64,000 bases of DNA from Meconema thalassinum (GCA_946902985.2 OX336395.1:19570708-19634707); one strand, 5' to 3'; positions 23,390 to 35,599 are shown, counted from the stretch's first letter. Program-made: numbers and translations. The notes: generated by a model from the letters alone, not told the origin.

Positions 23390-23553
23390 ATCGAACCTCA
23401 CGTTTCAGGTTTGCCAATCACACTGGCGTTCAACCTGGTGATCCACTTATGTTGAACATGCCCCAACGTTTTAGGTGCGAATCTTACTAGCGTTCAACCT
23501 GGTAATCCAGTTTTGTTGAATCGAGCCCCACGTTTTAGGGTGGCCAATCTTAC
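23390..23553 (-). repeat. Triplicated primer-binding-site-like leader
   Basis: Next to the 5' LTR, three copies spaced 64-65 bp carry a CCTAAAACGTGGGGC-like core (plus positions 23525-23547, 23460-23482, 23396-23418). They are separated by a shared CAGGTTGAACGC block. The copy nearest the LTR begins TTGGCCACC, close to the TGG-start primer sites of gypsy-like elements. The distal copies are more diverged. Confidence 0.55.
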
Positions 23554-26500
23554 TGTCCCCGTTTACCCGGATAGTAGGCTGTCAGATATCCGCCCCCTCA
23601 ATCGGATTGCCAACAATCAATCGCACCGGCTCAGCTACATCAATGAAAATGGCACTGACAGATACTACCGAGGTATGAGCACAGACGTTAACAGGAAATC
23701 ATTGTGGAACACACCAAAATAGCCGGGGGTTTATACTTACCTTCACTTACCTCTTAAAAATTATCTCGGGGATTGAGTTGACAACAGGATCACTAAAGTC
23801 TGTTCACACAATAACCTCCACCATGACATTTAAAAATGAACCAGAACGAAGACGAGAACTTTGAACTGTACAAAAGCTTTATTTCAAATAAAGGGTAAGA
23901 TTTTAATAACACAACAAAATAAACGTGGCTATCAGTAGCCCATGTCAATCTGACTACGTCCTCCTGTAGGACTTGCAAAGTTATCATACAACATGATATA
24001 GAACATATTAGCTTCCACGAGCTTAAAATAACGTAATATTCATAACACAATTGGATTGGAAAAGGAAGTGAGGACGTGACACATATATAGAGCATTTGGT
24101 TTCTTTTAATAAACATAACACTTGTATTTATAGTCGCAAGGCCAGAGTGTGGACGACCTCTCCCGCTGATAACCAGTTGTCGGGACAGCTGCAAGCTACC
24201 CTTCAACCTGTCGCATGCTTGTCAAATGGGCTCCCTTCACATGCTACATTGCGTAAGAATCCAGCTCTCAAAAGCTTTAAATGTCCGCAAGACAACTCAT
24301 ATATATATTTACGCAATTCTTTCAAATACTTCACTCACATCCTACTGGATTATTATGACAATCCTTAAACTTGTTAAGTTCTCATCCAAATGTTTAATAA
24401 GCTCTTAAATGTTTATACCAAAATCACATAAATTATTTATAACAATTAGAAATTGTTTATACTATTGTCGAAGATAATTACAAAAATTTTAACACGTATT
24501 TAACATCACTTTCGTTCCACATTATTATCAAAAATATTTACAGCAATTATTTACAATATTAACATTTAAATTATTTAAATTATTAATTTAAGAAATACAT
24601 TATCCACAGGTTCATCCGGTTGGTAATTTTCATAATCGTGTTAATATAATCGACCAATGAAGGTTAGTTATACATGTTAATGTCACAATCTGGTTTAATA
24701 AAGGTTTTAATAATTATTTGTGACGGTAATCTTCATTCAAAATCTTATCTCAAATTCTTTCAAAACTCTTGTTAATTATAACAGTAAATTCACTTGATTA
24801 ATTTTCAACGAACTATGACAATTCACTCCAGCGGAAAATACTTCGCTAATAAAATAATGCACAAACTGCATTAAAATTTATGCCCAAAAATTCATCATAT
24901 ATTAATCTATATGGCATCAAAACTTCCACAGAACTTACAAAAACCTCCACTAATAATTATTTAACATCATTAATTACTGTGGGAACCTCCTCCATATTCA
25001 AGGGCATTATACATCAGCGACTTTCAACACGTGCGCTGCACTAGCGATTATACATTCATAGTTCCACTTAAAAATTCTTATAATCATTAATTGTTTCAAA
25101 ACTGTTTTCATTTAACCTTCGTGGATTTCATTTATGAATCGAACTGAAGTAAAAATTTGCCAATCACAAACAAATTTAATAGTGAATACGCTTATATACG
25201 CCTGTCTGGTCTATCAAAATTTAAGATTAACATCTTCAAAGAATTGTAGTATAAAAATACTATCATCAAAATAAAGTGCGACTAAAACTGTAAAATAGTC
25301 GAATAGAATCCAATTAGACTGGGGAATGCAAACATCGTTATATAAATCTCTAATTGAGAAAAACTCCTAACAAAAGTTCTTGACTTTAATGCATTCAATA
25401 ATTCATTATTAAAGTTCATCTTTCACAAAAATGTCTATGATGCAATGATCGTTCATAACTGACGATAAATGTCTGTGTTGCAATCAATTCAAATAACGAC
25501 TAGTATTTCCAAGATCGTCGACAACGTAAGAGATTTTAACGCTCTAAAATCATTTAAATGTTCTTCCTTCTTGATGACGACAGAAAATTGGTCAAAGTAA
25601 TTAAACTGGGGTAGAATTACTTTAATAAAGTGACACGCTGTCTGAATTTAAATCTGCCATAAAAATCATTAACTTACAGTCAAATCGAGACTACAAACAA
25701 ATAAGCAAATTACTGAAAAATCTAAATATCAGTCTCAACTGATCCCAAAATCGTTTAACTATGCCCATGACATAACAATGTCTTAATAAAACGTCGAAAA
25801 AGGCATAACTCATCAAGGTGTACTGAGAATAAGAATCTCAAACAAGAAAATAGGGCAAAATACATGAGGACAAAAATATGGGAAAAATGGTTGCTCAAAC
25901 ATTGCTAAGAAACTCAAATACAATAAACGTTCACGACTACCTTATCTGCCGATTGACGTTCCAGAGGAAAATTCCCCAAAGAAGACTGCTGATGGATCCA
26001 TTTCACCAAGTTAAAGCTGAGCTCCATCCTCGAAATAGGAAATAGCACCCTCGGAGAATCGAACTGCTTCCTTCTCCGTAAATTGCACTGCTCCTCGAAG
26101 ACGAATAGACATCCTTCCGGCAATAATCTTCTTTGTGAGTCGGGATAACCCTGACCTCTCTTGAAAAATCCCTGAAGTTCCAGTAGACAATCGCCATGAA
26201 GTTTTTGTAGAAATTTCCGAAGAAATATTCATATTCAATGAGTATGTAATAGATTCCATTGCTGTTCGAAAGTATTCAGCGTTGAAGCACGAAACATGGG
26301 TGTAGATGTTTGTTCACCACATGTTCGCTTGTGTGGAATAGCAATTAGCGAAGTTCCATGCTGCTATCTTACTCCGTTGAAATATGTCCCAATCGCATTA
26401 AGTCCTTTAGCCTTCCATCTTCTCTTCGGTTATAGTAATAGAAGAACAAACTGCCATATTAAATTGCTCCATTATACTGTAGTGTTGTGTAACAAAAGCA

Positions 26501-27432
26501 ATCAGAAGTCTCCCTATTTCACTAGCTGTGTCAGCCGTGGCGTAGAATCTGGCTATACAAAGTGTTTCTCAGGTGGCGAGATAATCACTTTTGTCAGTCG
26601 TATAAAATTGCTAATATCTTTCAAACTAATGCCTCGAAATTGTTCAGCTTTTCTATATTACTTCATGTAGCACTGCACAATATAATTAGCTTATCGGCGA
26701 CCGCTAACTGTTCAAAGCTAATCTTGTAGATGCTTTCTAAGGTGCGTTTTAACTTCACCTAGTTTTACTTGAATCTCGTATAATGCAGTGGCTTCACCAC
26801 GCGTTATAAAGACGACTCTTTTCACTACTTTCACTCGACGTTTCACCAAAATGACTGTATAAGAAAAGAACTTTCACAATTAGACTTCGATGATCTGGGA
26901 ATGAGACTCCTCTCTTCTGCGCAAGGCCTTTTATTAACTTCATGAGGGGCGTATCCATCCCTTCCATAGCGTGATACTGCGTCATCGCTATAAGTTCCAA
27001 CTTCGTCAATACATGACGGATTTTCAAAATTCAAAAACTGAAAATTAATTTCACCAAAATTCCAAATCAATGCCTCTACTGCAAATGGATTTCCACAATT
27101 CTGCATTCCAAAAAGTAATACAAATACCATAGTTTCAGCAATCTCCGTCTTCCTTTAAACTATCGTTCATTGGTTCAAGCCTCCCCTCCAATAGCATAAT
27201 TTCTTCCTCAGCAGAATTCCAAGTTTCCTGCGACTGCGTCGTACATCTCGGAACATTCTCGAATAAATGCTGACGTCACTGAGAATCTCAGCTCAAGTAG
27301 CCTGCTGGCATAACGTTTGCGTCATCCGTGCTTACGTCATGACTACCCACGTCATAACTATGACAGCCATAACTCTCCTTATAATTTTCAATATAGCCAC
27401 CGTGGTCTCTATATAATTCAATTACGGGGGCA
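23554..27432 (-). repeat. 5' LTR of the long-LTR element
   Basis: 3879 bp, partner of 16344-20252. Transcription would start in this LTR and run leftward. No clear TATA box was assigned. Confidence 0.85.
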
Positions 27433-27436
27433 GTAC

Positions 27437-27879
27437 AATAGTTGCTAAAGGTTCAGTAATGTAAATGTGATTTGGGTTTTGAACTGCTTTGAGTTTTAAT
27501 GTAATTTTGATAGGTAGATTTTAATTAATAATGCTGAATTTCAAAAATATTTAAAATAAGGGTTTAAATATTTCTAGAAAGAGCAGCATCTATCTAACTA
27601 ACCCCAAACTCCAGAGCAATTATTGTTTCTATACATTTTAACTGCATGTAGAAAAATAATTAACTTGGTCAAATGAAACCTTTGATTCAAGGACTTTTTT
27701 AAGGGACCCCTTTTTTAATACAAAAATGTTCAATAACTCAAACACTAATGAAGCTATTTAAATATAAATGAGCACAACTGATGCCAGCAACTCTCTATGT
27801 AAGAGATTAAAATCTGGTCTTGTTTTGATGAAAACTGTGAAACTTGAACAATTCAGCCACACCTCCCCTTAATGGAGAC
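27437..27879. other. AT-rich flank, nothing recognised
   Basis: It follows the GTAC duplication of the long-LTR element. It does not resemble the continuation of the THAP-exon element expected from the left flank. Confidence 0.45.
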
Positions 27880-30040
27880 TTATGTGGCAGACTTTGAGGT
27901 TATGCAGGAGGAGAATGAGGACAGGTTGAAGACGTTGAGAGGGTGGTAAATAAACAAAGCAGCAGGGGTAGTTGAATTGTAAAGTGTAGAGGGAAAGCAG
28001 AGGATAATCAAATAGGCATAGGGTTTAGGAAATGTACCCTCTGACTAGAGAAAAGCTGTTATCACGTCAATTTATAAGCAAGCTAACAGGAAAGATTGCA
28101 ATAATTATAGCGGTATTTCTTTGATAAGTGTCCCGGGCAAAGTGTACTCAGGCATTGTAGAAAGGAGACTTCGATCATTGACCGAGAGTACGATGGATGA
28201 AAACCTGAGTGGCATTAGACCACAACGAGGATGTCAAGATCACAATTTGAGTATGCGCCAAGTTATTGAGGAATACTACAGACAGTTGTGTTTGTGTTAC
28301 TCGAGAAGGCGTACGATAGAGCACCTAGCATATTGAGGGATTATGGTATCGAGGGAAGGCTGCTACAGGCAATCAATAGTATTTATGTATTATAATCAAT
28401 TTACAGTGAGAGTTGATGGGTTCATGGTTTGTACAGGAGTGAGGCACGGAACCACTACTGTGTTTGTTACATGGACCAATTGTTGAAGGGCATAAACTGG
28501 CTGGGTGAATTTCAAGGTAAGTAGTCTGGCCTATTCGGATGACCTGGTTGTAATGATGGACTCCAATATGTTTGAACTTGAACAGAAATGTAGGGAGTGT
28601 GGTATGAAGATCGGCATTTCAAAGACGAAGGTTTTGTCCTTTGGAAGAAATGCAAGAAAGTAGAATGCCAGGTGGAAGGAACTAAATAGGAACAGGTGGA
28701 ACAATTATTAATTCTGAATGAGACCAGAACATGGCTTTTACACTTGCATCAGACGTCATTGTAGCTTTTACATACTCTGTTTCATCTTCTGGGGGACATT
28801 ACCTATTCAAAATAGTAACCATGGTCACTACTGCACCTGAAATATGAGCAAAATTATGGAAAGATGTGTTTTTATTTATTGCTCTTTTAACAATGGCGCT
28901 TGAATTTCGTTCAACTGTCAACAAGGAGAACTCAACGGCACATACCGAGGCGCACACATTGTTGCCAACATGTGGAATACAAAATGCGCTACACTAATTA
29001 AAGATTATTCGTGCGTCACAAAAACCAGGGATGTATATATCGCTAACGCGGCTTGCAGGCTAAAACCATTGTCAAAACCCATTGGATTAGACAAAACGAA
29101 GGTTTGGATTGGATTTCGCCTAGAATAATAAATTGGTCTAGGCCAAAGCCATTCGTCTGGATTAAAATATTGGGCTAGGCAAAAACCATTGGTTTGGGTG
29201 AATATTATTGTTGCGTTACGATCTTCTTGATTGTTAACTCGCAACACGCACAATCCATGTCTAAGTTAAGACTGACACTTGGCACACTTTCACATTAACT
29301 CTTTCGTTTTACGTTACTGGACATGAAATAGTACCAAATGCGCGGGGTTGGCAATACTGTCTTTGACGATAATTCACACGCATAATGCCGGACTCAGCTG
29401 GACCCTATATGCTGTCATATAAAAACGGGATTGTGGGTGAGTTATGTTCAGCTGAGGAGTAATCATTATTACTACATCAATTCCTGGTTTATTTTTCATC
29501 TTTTGAAAAGGTATTTCGGCTAATTTATGTACGATAGAAAATGGTATCGTTCCTTGGTATCTCGTTCAGTGCTACCGAACATTTTAAGTACTTGGGCTGT
29601 GTAATCTCTCAGGTTGGTAGTACTGTAGGCTATGGTGAGGGAAATAGGGTCGAGATGTAGAAAAGCCAATGCAATGAGTTCACAGCATTCTGTTAGTGTA
29701 GCACCGAAACTCTTCCCACATCGCTCAGTATGCTGTATGGAAGTGAGAGCTGGTACATAAGCTAGAGTTAACTGATATCAGTGTAGCAAGAATAGATGGC
29801 AGCAATGAAGAGATAAAGGCTAAGTTGGAAATGAACATTCTAGATGAAGCCCACTCGGATGGTGGGGTCATGTGTAGAGAATGAGGGAGGAGAGATTACC
29901 TAAGAGGTTAATGAGTAGAGGGTAAGAGAAGCAGAGGTAGAGGTTAGATTCAGTGTTAATTGATTTCAAAGTGAGAGGTGTAGGAGGCCGTGTGCTAACT
30001 GCTAATAGGGTATCATGGAGGCGACTTGTTTGCTATTAGT
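27880..30040 (+). pseudogene. Degenerate non-LTR reverse transcriptase
   Basis: Broken frames still show RT blocks in order: NYSGISLISVPGKVYS (28094 on), a degenerate SGIRPQRGCQDH, YEKAYDRAP in a shifted frame, YSDDLVVMMDS (about 28536, equivalent to the F/Y-ADD box), then after an insertion EHFKYLGCVIS (about 29576) and WWGHV plus EERLPKRLMSRG (29860 on). Several frameshifts and stops are present. An unrelated segment at 28704-29576 splits the gene. It belongs to the broad insect endonuclease/RT class also seen at 85-440, but the two copies differ in orientation and sequence. Confidence 0.75.
28704..29576. mobile_element. Probable non-autonomous DNA element inside the RT relic
   Basis: The RT frame breaks at GTGGAACA (28696-28703) and resumes at GAACATTTTAAG (29577), so GAACA flanks about 873 bp. 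Near the ends, CTGAATGAGA-CCAG (28714 on) and its complement-side partner CTGAACGAGATACCAAG (from about 29569 inward) are imperfect inverted repeats. No coding sequence is recognised inside. Confidence 0.45.
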
Positions 30041-30988
30041 GGCTTGCAGTCTAGACTGGACACTCAAAGGAAACATGGAAATTGAATTCTGGCACAACTA
30101 GGAGTCCCTTGGCCATCACCAGCGTCTCACTGGTTGCGAGCGTTCTAACACTTTGCATCATTTGGACAGGTGGTAGTGGGTTCAATGTTTTAAGGAGTGT
30201 AACATCGAGGTCACCCGCACTTGTTGACATGTAGTTATGCTTCAGACGGACGAGTTTCGTCTCCTCGAAAAAATTGGGGCAGTGAGTAAAGAAAGAGTCC
30301 ATTATAAGATTCCAGAAGCTTCGATGGTCTGAAGAGAACAAGAGTTGACCAAGGGAGTTATGGTTATTGTTTAAAGGGGTGAAACAGGGAGGTCATCTGC
30401 CCCAATCACCAACGGAGATCGACAGGAAGATGAAACAGGAGCGTGGTACAATTAAGTAGACGTACTACATAATTCAGAAAAGGTTCCATATTGTTTTCAT
30501 TATTTTCCCCACAAGTTGATTGCCCTGGGGAGATCATTAGTGACATGCAGAGGCTATTGTGTTGCCAATGAGACTGCACGATGATAGGCTTACATTTCCA
30601 TTAGCAGCATATCAATACGTTAATTATTAAATATTGGTAAGAAGGCAAAGGAGCCAAGAGCTTGGTCGTCCCATTGTTCAATTTGTAAATCCAAGTTACC
30701 TTGCCACATAAAAGCTATGGTGATTATTATGCTCAGGAAGTTTTATCTATACGCTTCTTCATTCGTCAAACAATCACATTAAAACGACTTAAATTGCTAA
30801 CCAAGGGCATTACTTCGTAGAAGTCAACTCGAATGGCTTGGCCTAGGCCTAAACAATGAATTACACGTAAGGTGAAATCATAGTGTAATATTGTTCTTTG
30901 AGCGACATCACTATGCATTCATCAAAAGTTGTGTCTCCTAGTGGACGCATCGTTATATTATATTAATATTATTTCCAATGAGACACGT
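30041..30988. other. Unassigned sequence before the macrosatellite
   Basis: A 96-codon minus-strand frame at 30051-30341 shows no domain I recognise. The segment 30361-30450, with AAAGGGGTGAAACAGGGAGG, resembles a SINE-like repeat I recall only vaguely. The rest is unassigned. Confidence 0.3.
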
Positions 30989-32371
30989 TTTACAGGAGCC
31001 ATACCGAGGTGGCTGTGGGGGTCTATAACCCGGGACCAAGGCTATAGCCGTGACGTGGCGGCAAGTGTGGTGGAGGACTGTAATGGTACAGGAGCCATAC
31101 CAAGGTAGCTCTGGGGGTCTATAACCCGGGACCAAGGCTGTAGTGGTGACATGTCCGGCAAGTGTGGTGGTAAAGGAGCCATACTGAGGTGGCTGTGGGG
31201 GTCTATAACCCGGGACCAAGGTGGTGGTGGTGACGTGTCCAGCGAGTGTGGTGGAGGACTGTGGTGGTACAGGAGCCATACCGAGGTGGCTGAGGGGGTC
31301 TATAACCCGGGACCAAGGTGGCTGTGGTGGTGATGTGTCCAGCAAGTGTGGTGGAGGACTGTGGTGGTACAGGAGCCATATCGAGGTGGCTGTGGGGGTC
31401 TGTAACCCAGGACCATGGCTGTAGTGGTGACGTTTCCGGCAAGTGTGGTGGAGGACTGTGGTGGTACAGGAGCCATATTGAGGTGGCTGAGGGGGTCCAT
31501 AAACCGGGACCAAGGCTGTAGTGGTGACGTGTCCGGCAAGTGTGGTGGAGGACTGTGGTGGTTTAGGAGCCATACCGAGTTGGCTGTGGGGGTCTATAAC
31601 CAGGGACCAAGGCTGTAGTGGTGACGTGCCCGGCAAGTGTGGTGGAGGACTGATGGTACAGAAGCCATACCGAGGTGGCTGTGGGGGTCTATAACCCGGG
31701 ACCAAGGCTGTAGTGGTGATGTGTCCGGCAAGTGTGGTGGAGGACTGTGGTGGTACAGGAGCCATACCGAGGTGGCTGTGGGGGTCTATAACCCGGGACC
31801 AAGGCTGTAGTGGTGACGTGTCCAGCAAGTGTGGTGGATGACTGTGGTGGTACAAGAGCCGTACTGAGGTGGCTCTGGGGGTCTATAACCCGGGACCAAG
31901 GCTATAGTGGTGACGTGCCCGGCAAGTGTGGTGGAGGACTGATGGTACAGAAGCCATACCGAGGTGGCTGTGGGGGTCTATAACCCGGGACCAAGGCTGT
32001 AGTGGTGATGTGTCCGGCAAGTGTGGTGGAGGACTGTGGTGGTAAAGGAGCCATACCGAGGTGGCTGTGAGGGTCTATGACCCGGGACCAAGGCTGTAGT
32101 GGTGACGTGTCCGGGAAGTGTGGTGGAGGACTGTGGTGGTACAGGAGCCATACTGAGGTGGCTGTGAGCGTCTATAACCCAGGACCAAGGCTGTAGTGGT
32201 GACGTGTCCAGCAAGTGTGGTGGAGGACTGTGGTGGTAAAGGAGCCATACCGAGGTGGCTGAGGGGGTCTATAACCCGGGACCAAGGCTGTAGTGGTGAC
32301 GTGTCCAGCAAGTGAGGTGGAGGACTGTGGTGGTACGGGAGCCATATCGAGGTGGCTGTGGGGTCTATAAC
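30989..32371 (+). repeat. 97-bp minisatellite, array A (about 14 copies)
   Basis: The monomer runs GGTCTATAACCCGGGACC, AAGGCTGTAGTGGTGACGTG, TCCGGCAAGTGTGGTGGAGG, ACTGTGGTGGTACAGGAGCC, ATACCGAGGTGGCTGTGGG. This array marks the left edge of the macrosatellite; before 30989 the sequence is unrelated. It ends in CTATAAC at the first TIR element. Confidence 0.9.
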
Positions 32372-32489
32372 CAACACCTTCTAAACTTCAAGCCTGCTCT
32401 CTCAGCGCGTGACGTCACAAGTGTGGTCCGGAAGGTTTGAGCAGGGAGTGTGCTTCGTAATATGCGTTGTTCTCAGTGCGTTAAATTTT

Positions 32490-32663
32490 ATGTTCGACTG
32501 GACTCAGCATACCAACGCAAAATATATTCTTTCACTTGACCGAGAACCTGAGGGAAAAATATGTCTTTCATGCTGTGTGTGTGATGGTTGGACTGAAAAC
32601 AGCAGTACAGAGACTACAAACATCCGTAAAAAGAAAGTCACTGCACAAAATATGTACTGCTGA
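32490..32663 (+). CDS. Small Cys-containing ORF, unit 1
   Basis: The first ATG (32490) opens a 57-codon frame starting MFDWTQHTNAKYIL, with a CLSCCVCDGW cluster and a basic KKKV stretch near the end. It is open in all five units, with only a few substitutions. It lies about 80 bp downstream of a CRE-like site in the TIR and points into the element. The frame can be extended upstream from a GTG at 32409. I do not recognise the protein; the Cys cluster could bind metal. It may be a first exon or non-coding. Confidence 0.35.
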   Translation: MFDWTQHTNAKYILSLDREPEGKICLSCCVCDGWTENSSTETTNIRKKKVTAQNMYC

Positions 32664-32845
32664 TTTCACTAGGAATCATCATTGGATCCCATTTTAGAAA
32701 TATACCTGTGAATACAGTTAACTTAGAACTAACGCACGGCAGTCGGTGAAAATCTACTCCGCGCTGTTTACCTGCACTCTATTTAAGACATCACTAGGAA
32801 GGAAAGCTTGTTAAAAAGGAAGCAATTTATGTACGATATTACTAT

Positions 32846-34021
32846 TGTGACTGTTCCGGTCACAATGTTCCCAAACCCTTATTTGGTTGACTGCAAGAGA
32901 AGTCAGGTTAGGGTAATTTGTTCATACTATTTCTTTTCTTGTTCATCATCATCATTTAGGTTGTAGGATTTCATTTTATTTAGTGTATATATATCTTGTG
33001 TATCTCGGGGACTCAGTCAGGAATATTTCATTTAATTTGTATGGGAGATGTCAGTATACAAGACAGCGGATTGTGTAGGCAAGCTACAAGATGTTGCAAC
33101 AGCAGGAAACTCTAGGCCAAATTTAGATTGGGCCGAGAATAACTTCCCTTGTCTTGAAGAAAGCTTTGTGTAAATTGTGTAAGACTCTGACGTCAGAGAA
33201 GAGTTTCGCGCCATGAGTTGTAAGAAATATACATGGGTTCGAGATTATTGGTGTATTTTGTATGGGTTGGAGGGTATCATGACCCTGGCGGAGAAAGACG
33301 AAAACATGTGTTTACAAGATGAGAGGTGGGTTTTTTCGTGTGAAGCGGGGGCAGCACTTCTATTGTAGCGTCTGATTGGAAAGGTCGCGTTCTCGTAATT
33401 TGGCGTAGGCCTATTTGGAGAAACAGTTTTGTTGAAAGCATGGCTTTCAAAAGTACTCGAAACGGCTACATATCACAACGATGTTATCTCTGTTAGCACA
33501 ATTCAAGTTGGGTACGGAAGCACATTCATTTCTCTCGCAGAGATGTGGCTATGTAAACCAGTAAACATCTCTAACCTCAAACCACGTGTGGAAAATCTTA
33601 GAAATGCTGGGGAGAACTGATCTATCGAGCATGTCTCGTAGATTATCTGCTAGATCGTCGATGAGTGAGTAACAAACATCTTTATATTCCAACATTCATT
33701 TTGGGTCACATGTTTTCGTCATTGCCGAGGAGAGAAGATAGGAAACCATAGTCTGTTCGACGAGAGTCCCCGCCATATGTTTAAAGTTGATATTAATACA
33801 TATATTTTGAAGGTTATAATTAGTTTTCTTTATAGGGAATTACACCTAATAGTTGAACGCCCAAATGATACCAGTTAGGTTGACCAAATGTGTGTCCAAC
33901 ACTCCACGACCCTGCCATTTCAATTGTGTGGTATATGATGAAGTACTTCCGATCAAAAATAGGAGGATGATTTTGGGAAGTTTTAAATCAGTCGCCCAAG
34001 GAGGGCTGGTAATAAGTTACA
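32846..34021 (+). repeat. 5' LTR (1176 bp)
   Basis: TG-CA ends. The first bases form a hairpin, GTGAC and GTCAC around TGTTCCG. I found two differences from the 3' LTR: an A/G at about 33449 (TTCAAAAG against TTCGAAAG) and one in the TTTTAAA/TTTAAAA stretch near 33982. Confidence 0.9.
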
Positions 34022-34024
34022 ACA

Positions 34025-34043
34025 TAGCACCTCAACGTGGGGC
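34025..34043 (+). promoter_or_regulatory. Primer-binding-site-like segment
   Basis: TAGCACCTCAACGTGGGGC starts 3 bases after the 5' LTR. It resembles the TGGCGCC-CAACGTGGGGC leaders of gypsy-like elements and the ACGTGGGGC core repeated at 23396-23547. Confidence 0.45.
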
Positions 34044-34209
34044 AAGAGTAGGGAAACCTAGCAGGTATCATTAGAGCACATATGCGCACAGCCGATAGAC
34101 ACCTTAGGAGTACTGGGGTTCACAGTAATTTGTTTTGTTTTATGGGGTATGTCCACATTGGACAATATGGAATTAATATCTAGGGTTGCGAATAAATTAA
34201 AATAGTAAA

Positions 34210-35595
34210 ATGTCAGTTAATCAGGGAACGGGGGGAAATAGTAGTGAGGAAGGTAAGGAACAGACAATGGGAGAATCGGATACCATTGTCTCCAATGAGT
34301 CGCAGCTGATCACTGAAGGTAGCAACTTAAATTTAAATGGAGGGTGTATGAACACTAGTTTGCTTCTTATGCTACTGAGAGAAATAAAAGGAGAGATTAA
34401 GAAGCAGGGAGAGTCTATGCATAAGGAGATAGAGTCTTGGAAGGAATCTGTAAGTAAGGAAGTAAACTATTTAGGAGTATTTGTCAGTAAGGAGTTAGAA
34501 TCTCTGGTAGAGTCTGTGAGTGAGACGTGTAAGTCCAGTAGGGAAAAGTTAGAATCTCTGGGAGAGTCTGTGAGTGAGACGTTTGAGCCTAGTGTGGATA
34601 AGTGGAGCAAGCAGGTAGAGTCTAGTACAGAGAAGTTAGAGTTCGGTATAGAGGCAGTGAACAAGCAGGAAAGAGAAGTGAAAGATCCTGTAAGTAAGGA
34701 GGTAGGAGAAGTTAGGCAGCAAGGAGAGGCTATTAGAAAGGAGGTAGGCAGGCAGGTAGAATCTGTGAAGTTGTGTGTGGACGAAGCAGCGGAGAAGCAG
34801 CAGTTGGAGGGGACGGTAGGTGATAGTAGCGTAGACGAGAGTGAACAGCAGTTGGAGGGGACGGTAGGTGATAGTAGCGTAGACGAGAGTGAACAGCAGT
34901 TGAAAGGGACGGTAGGTGATAGTAGCGTAGACGAGAGTGAACAGCAGTTGGAGGGGACGGTAGGTGATAGTAGCGTAGACGAGAGTGAACAGCAGTTGGA
35001 GGGGACGGTAGGTGATAGTAGCGTAGACGAGAGTGAACAGCAGTTGAAAGGGACGGTAGGTGATAGTAGCGTAGACGAGAGTGAACAGCAGTTGAAAGGG
35101 ACGGTAGGTAATAGTAGCGTGGACGAGAGTGAACATCAGTTGAAAGGGATGGGAGGTGATAATAACTTAGAGGAGAGTGAACGGCAGTGGGAGGAGACGT
35201 TAGGTGAGAGTGAACAACATTTGGAGGTGTTGTTAGGTGAAAGTCAGCAGGGAGATTCTAGTAGACAGAATAAACGGGAGGTGGAAATAAGGAATTATAG
35301 AAGTAGAAAGAAACAGGGTAAGGATAATATCAGCACAGGAAAACTATCAGAGGGGTGGGGGGCGTCAGGAATGTGGCAACGAAAGAGTATAGGTGAACCA
35401 GAGGAGAAAGAAATAGGCATTATGCTGAATCAGGATAACAGTCGACCTTTATCGAGTGTATCATTTTGGCAGGTATGTTTGAGGGAGATGAGGAGGAAGT
35501 TGGCAGCTTACAGTTTTTGGAGGGTTAAATTCAGTTTTTTTTTATGGGATAGGCGATCAGGTGTGTTTCAGGGTTCTTATCTTTCTTCAGTTTAG
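34210..35595 (+). CDS. Gag-like protein with 16-residue tandem repeats, 3' end altered
   Basis: The frame has 461 codons from the ATG at 34210. Residues 40-195 are E/K/S-rich and predicted coiled coil (SVSKEV, SVSETC repeats). From residue 197 (base 34798) the 48-bp unit encoding QQLEGTVGDSSVDESE is repeated seven times almost perfectly, then twice in decayed form. No capsid homology or zinc knuckle is seen in the remainder. The last 40 or so codons run across what looks like a large deletion junction, so this end is not native. The layout (long coiled coil first) resembles gag of the long-LTR element at 20432-22896. Confidence 0.6.
   Translation: MSVNQGTGGNSSEEGKEQTMGESDTIVSNESQLITEGSNLNLNGGCMNTSLLLMLLREIKGEIKKQGESMHKEIESWKESVSKEVNYLGVFVSKELESLVESVSETCKSSREKLESLGESVSETFEPSVDKWSKQVESSTEKLEFGIEAVNKQEREVKDPVSKEVGEVRQQGEAIRKEVGRQVESVKLCVDEAAEKQQLEGTVGDSSVDESEQQLEGTVGDSSVDESEQQLKGTVGDSSVDESEQQLEGTVGDSSVDESEQQLEGTVGDSSVDESEQQLKGTVGDSSVDESEQQLKGTVGNSSVDESEHQLKGMGGDNNLEESERQWEETLGESEQHLEVLLGESQQGDSSRQNKREVEIRNYRSRKKQGKDNISTGKLSEGWGASGMWQRKSIGEPEEKEIGIMLNQDNSRPLSSVSFWQVCLREMRRKLAAYSFWRVKFSFFLWDRRSGVFQGSYLSSV
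34798..35214 (+). repeat. 48-bp in-frame tandem repeat within gag
   Basis: Period 48, codon-preserving, seven near-identical copies and two diverged ones. The high identity points to recent slippage or unequal exchange. Confidence 0.85.
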
Positions 35596-35599
35596 GGGT

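Larger units (their letters stand above)
16340..27436 (-). mobile_element. LTR retrotransposon with 3.9-kb LTRs, gag only (gypsy-like)
   Basis: Target duplication GTAC at 16340-16343 and 27433-27436. LTRs run TGTCCCCG to GGGGGCA at 16344-20252 (3909 bp) and 23554-27432 (3879 bp). The internal region is only 3301 bp and reads on the minus strand: primer-site-like leader (23553-23390), gag (22896-20432), and a purine tract GAGAGGAGAA just before the 3' LTR. No protease, RT, RNase H or integrase is present. It is a non-autonomous element that would need enzymes in trans. Confidence 0.85.

Noticed and set aside
34636..35136. 166-codon minus-strand frame opposite the gag repeats
   Set aside because: It is a shadow of the 48-bp coding repeat; the plus-strand frame continues upstream and has a sensible start.
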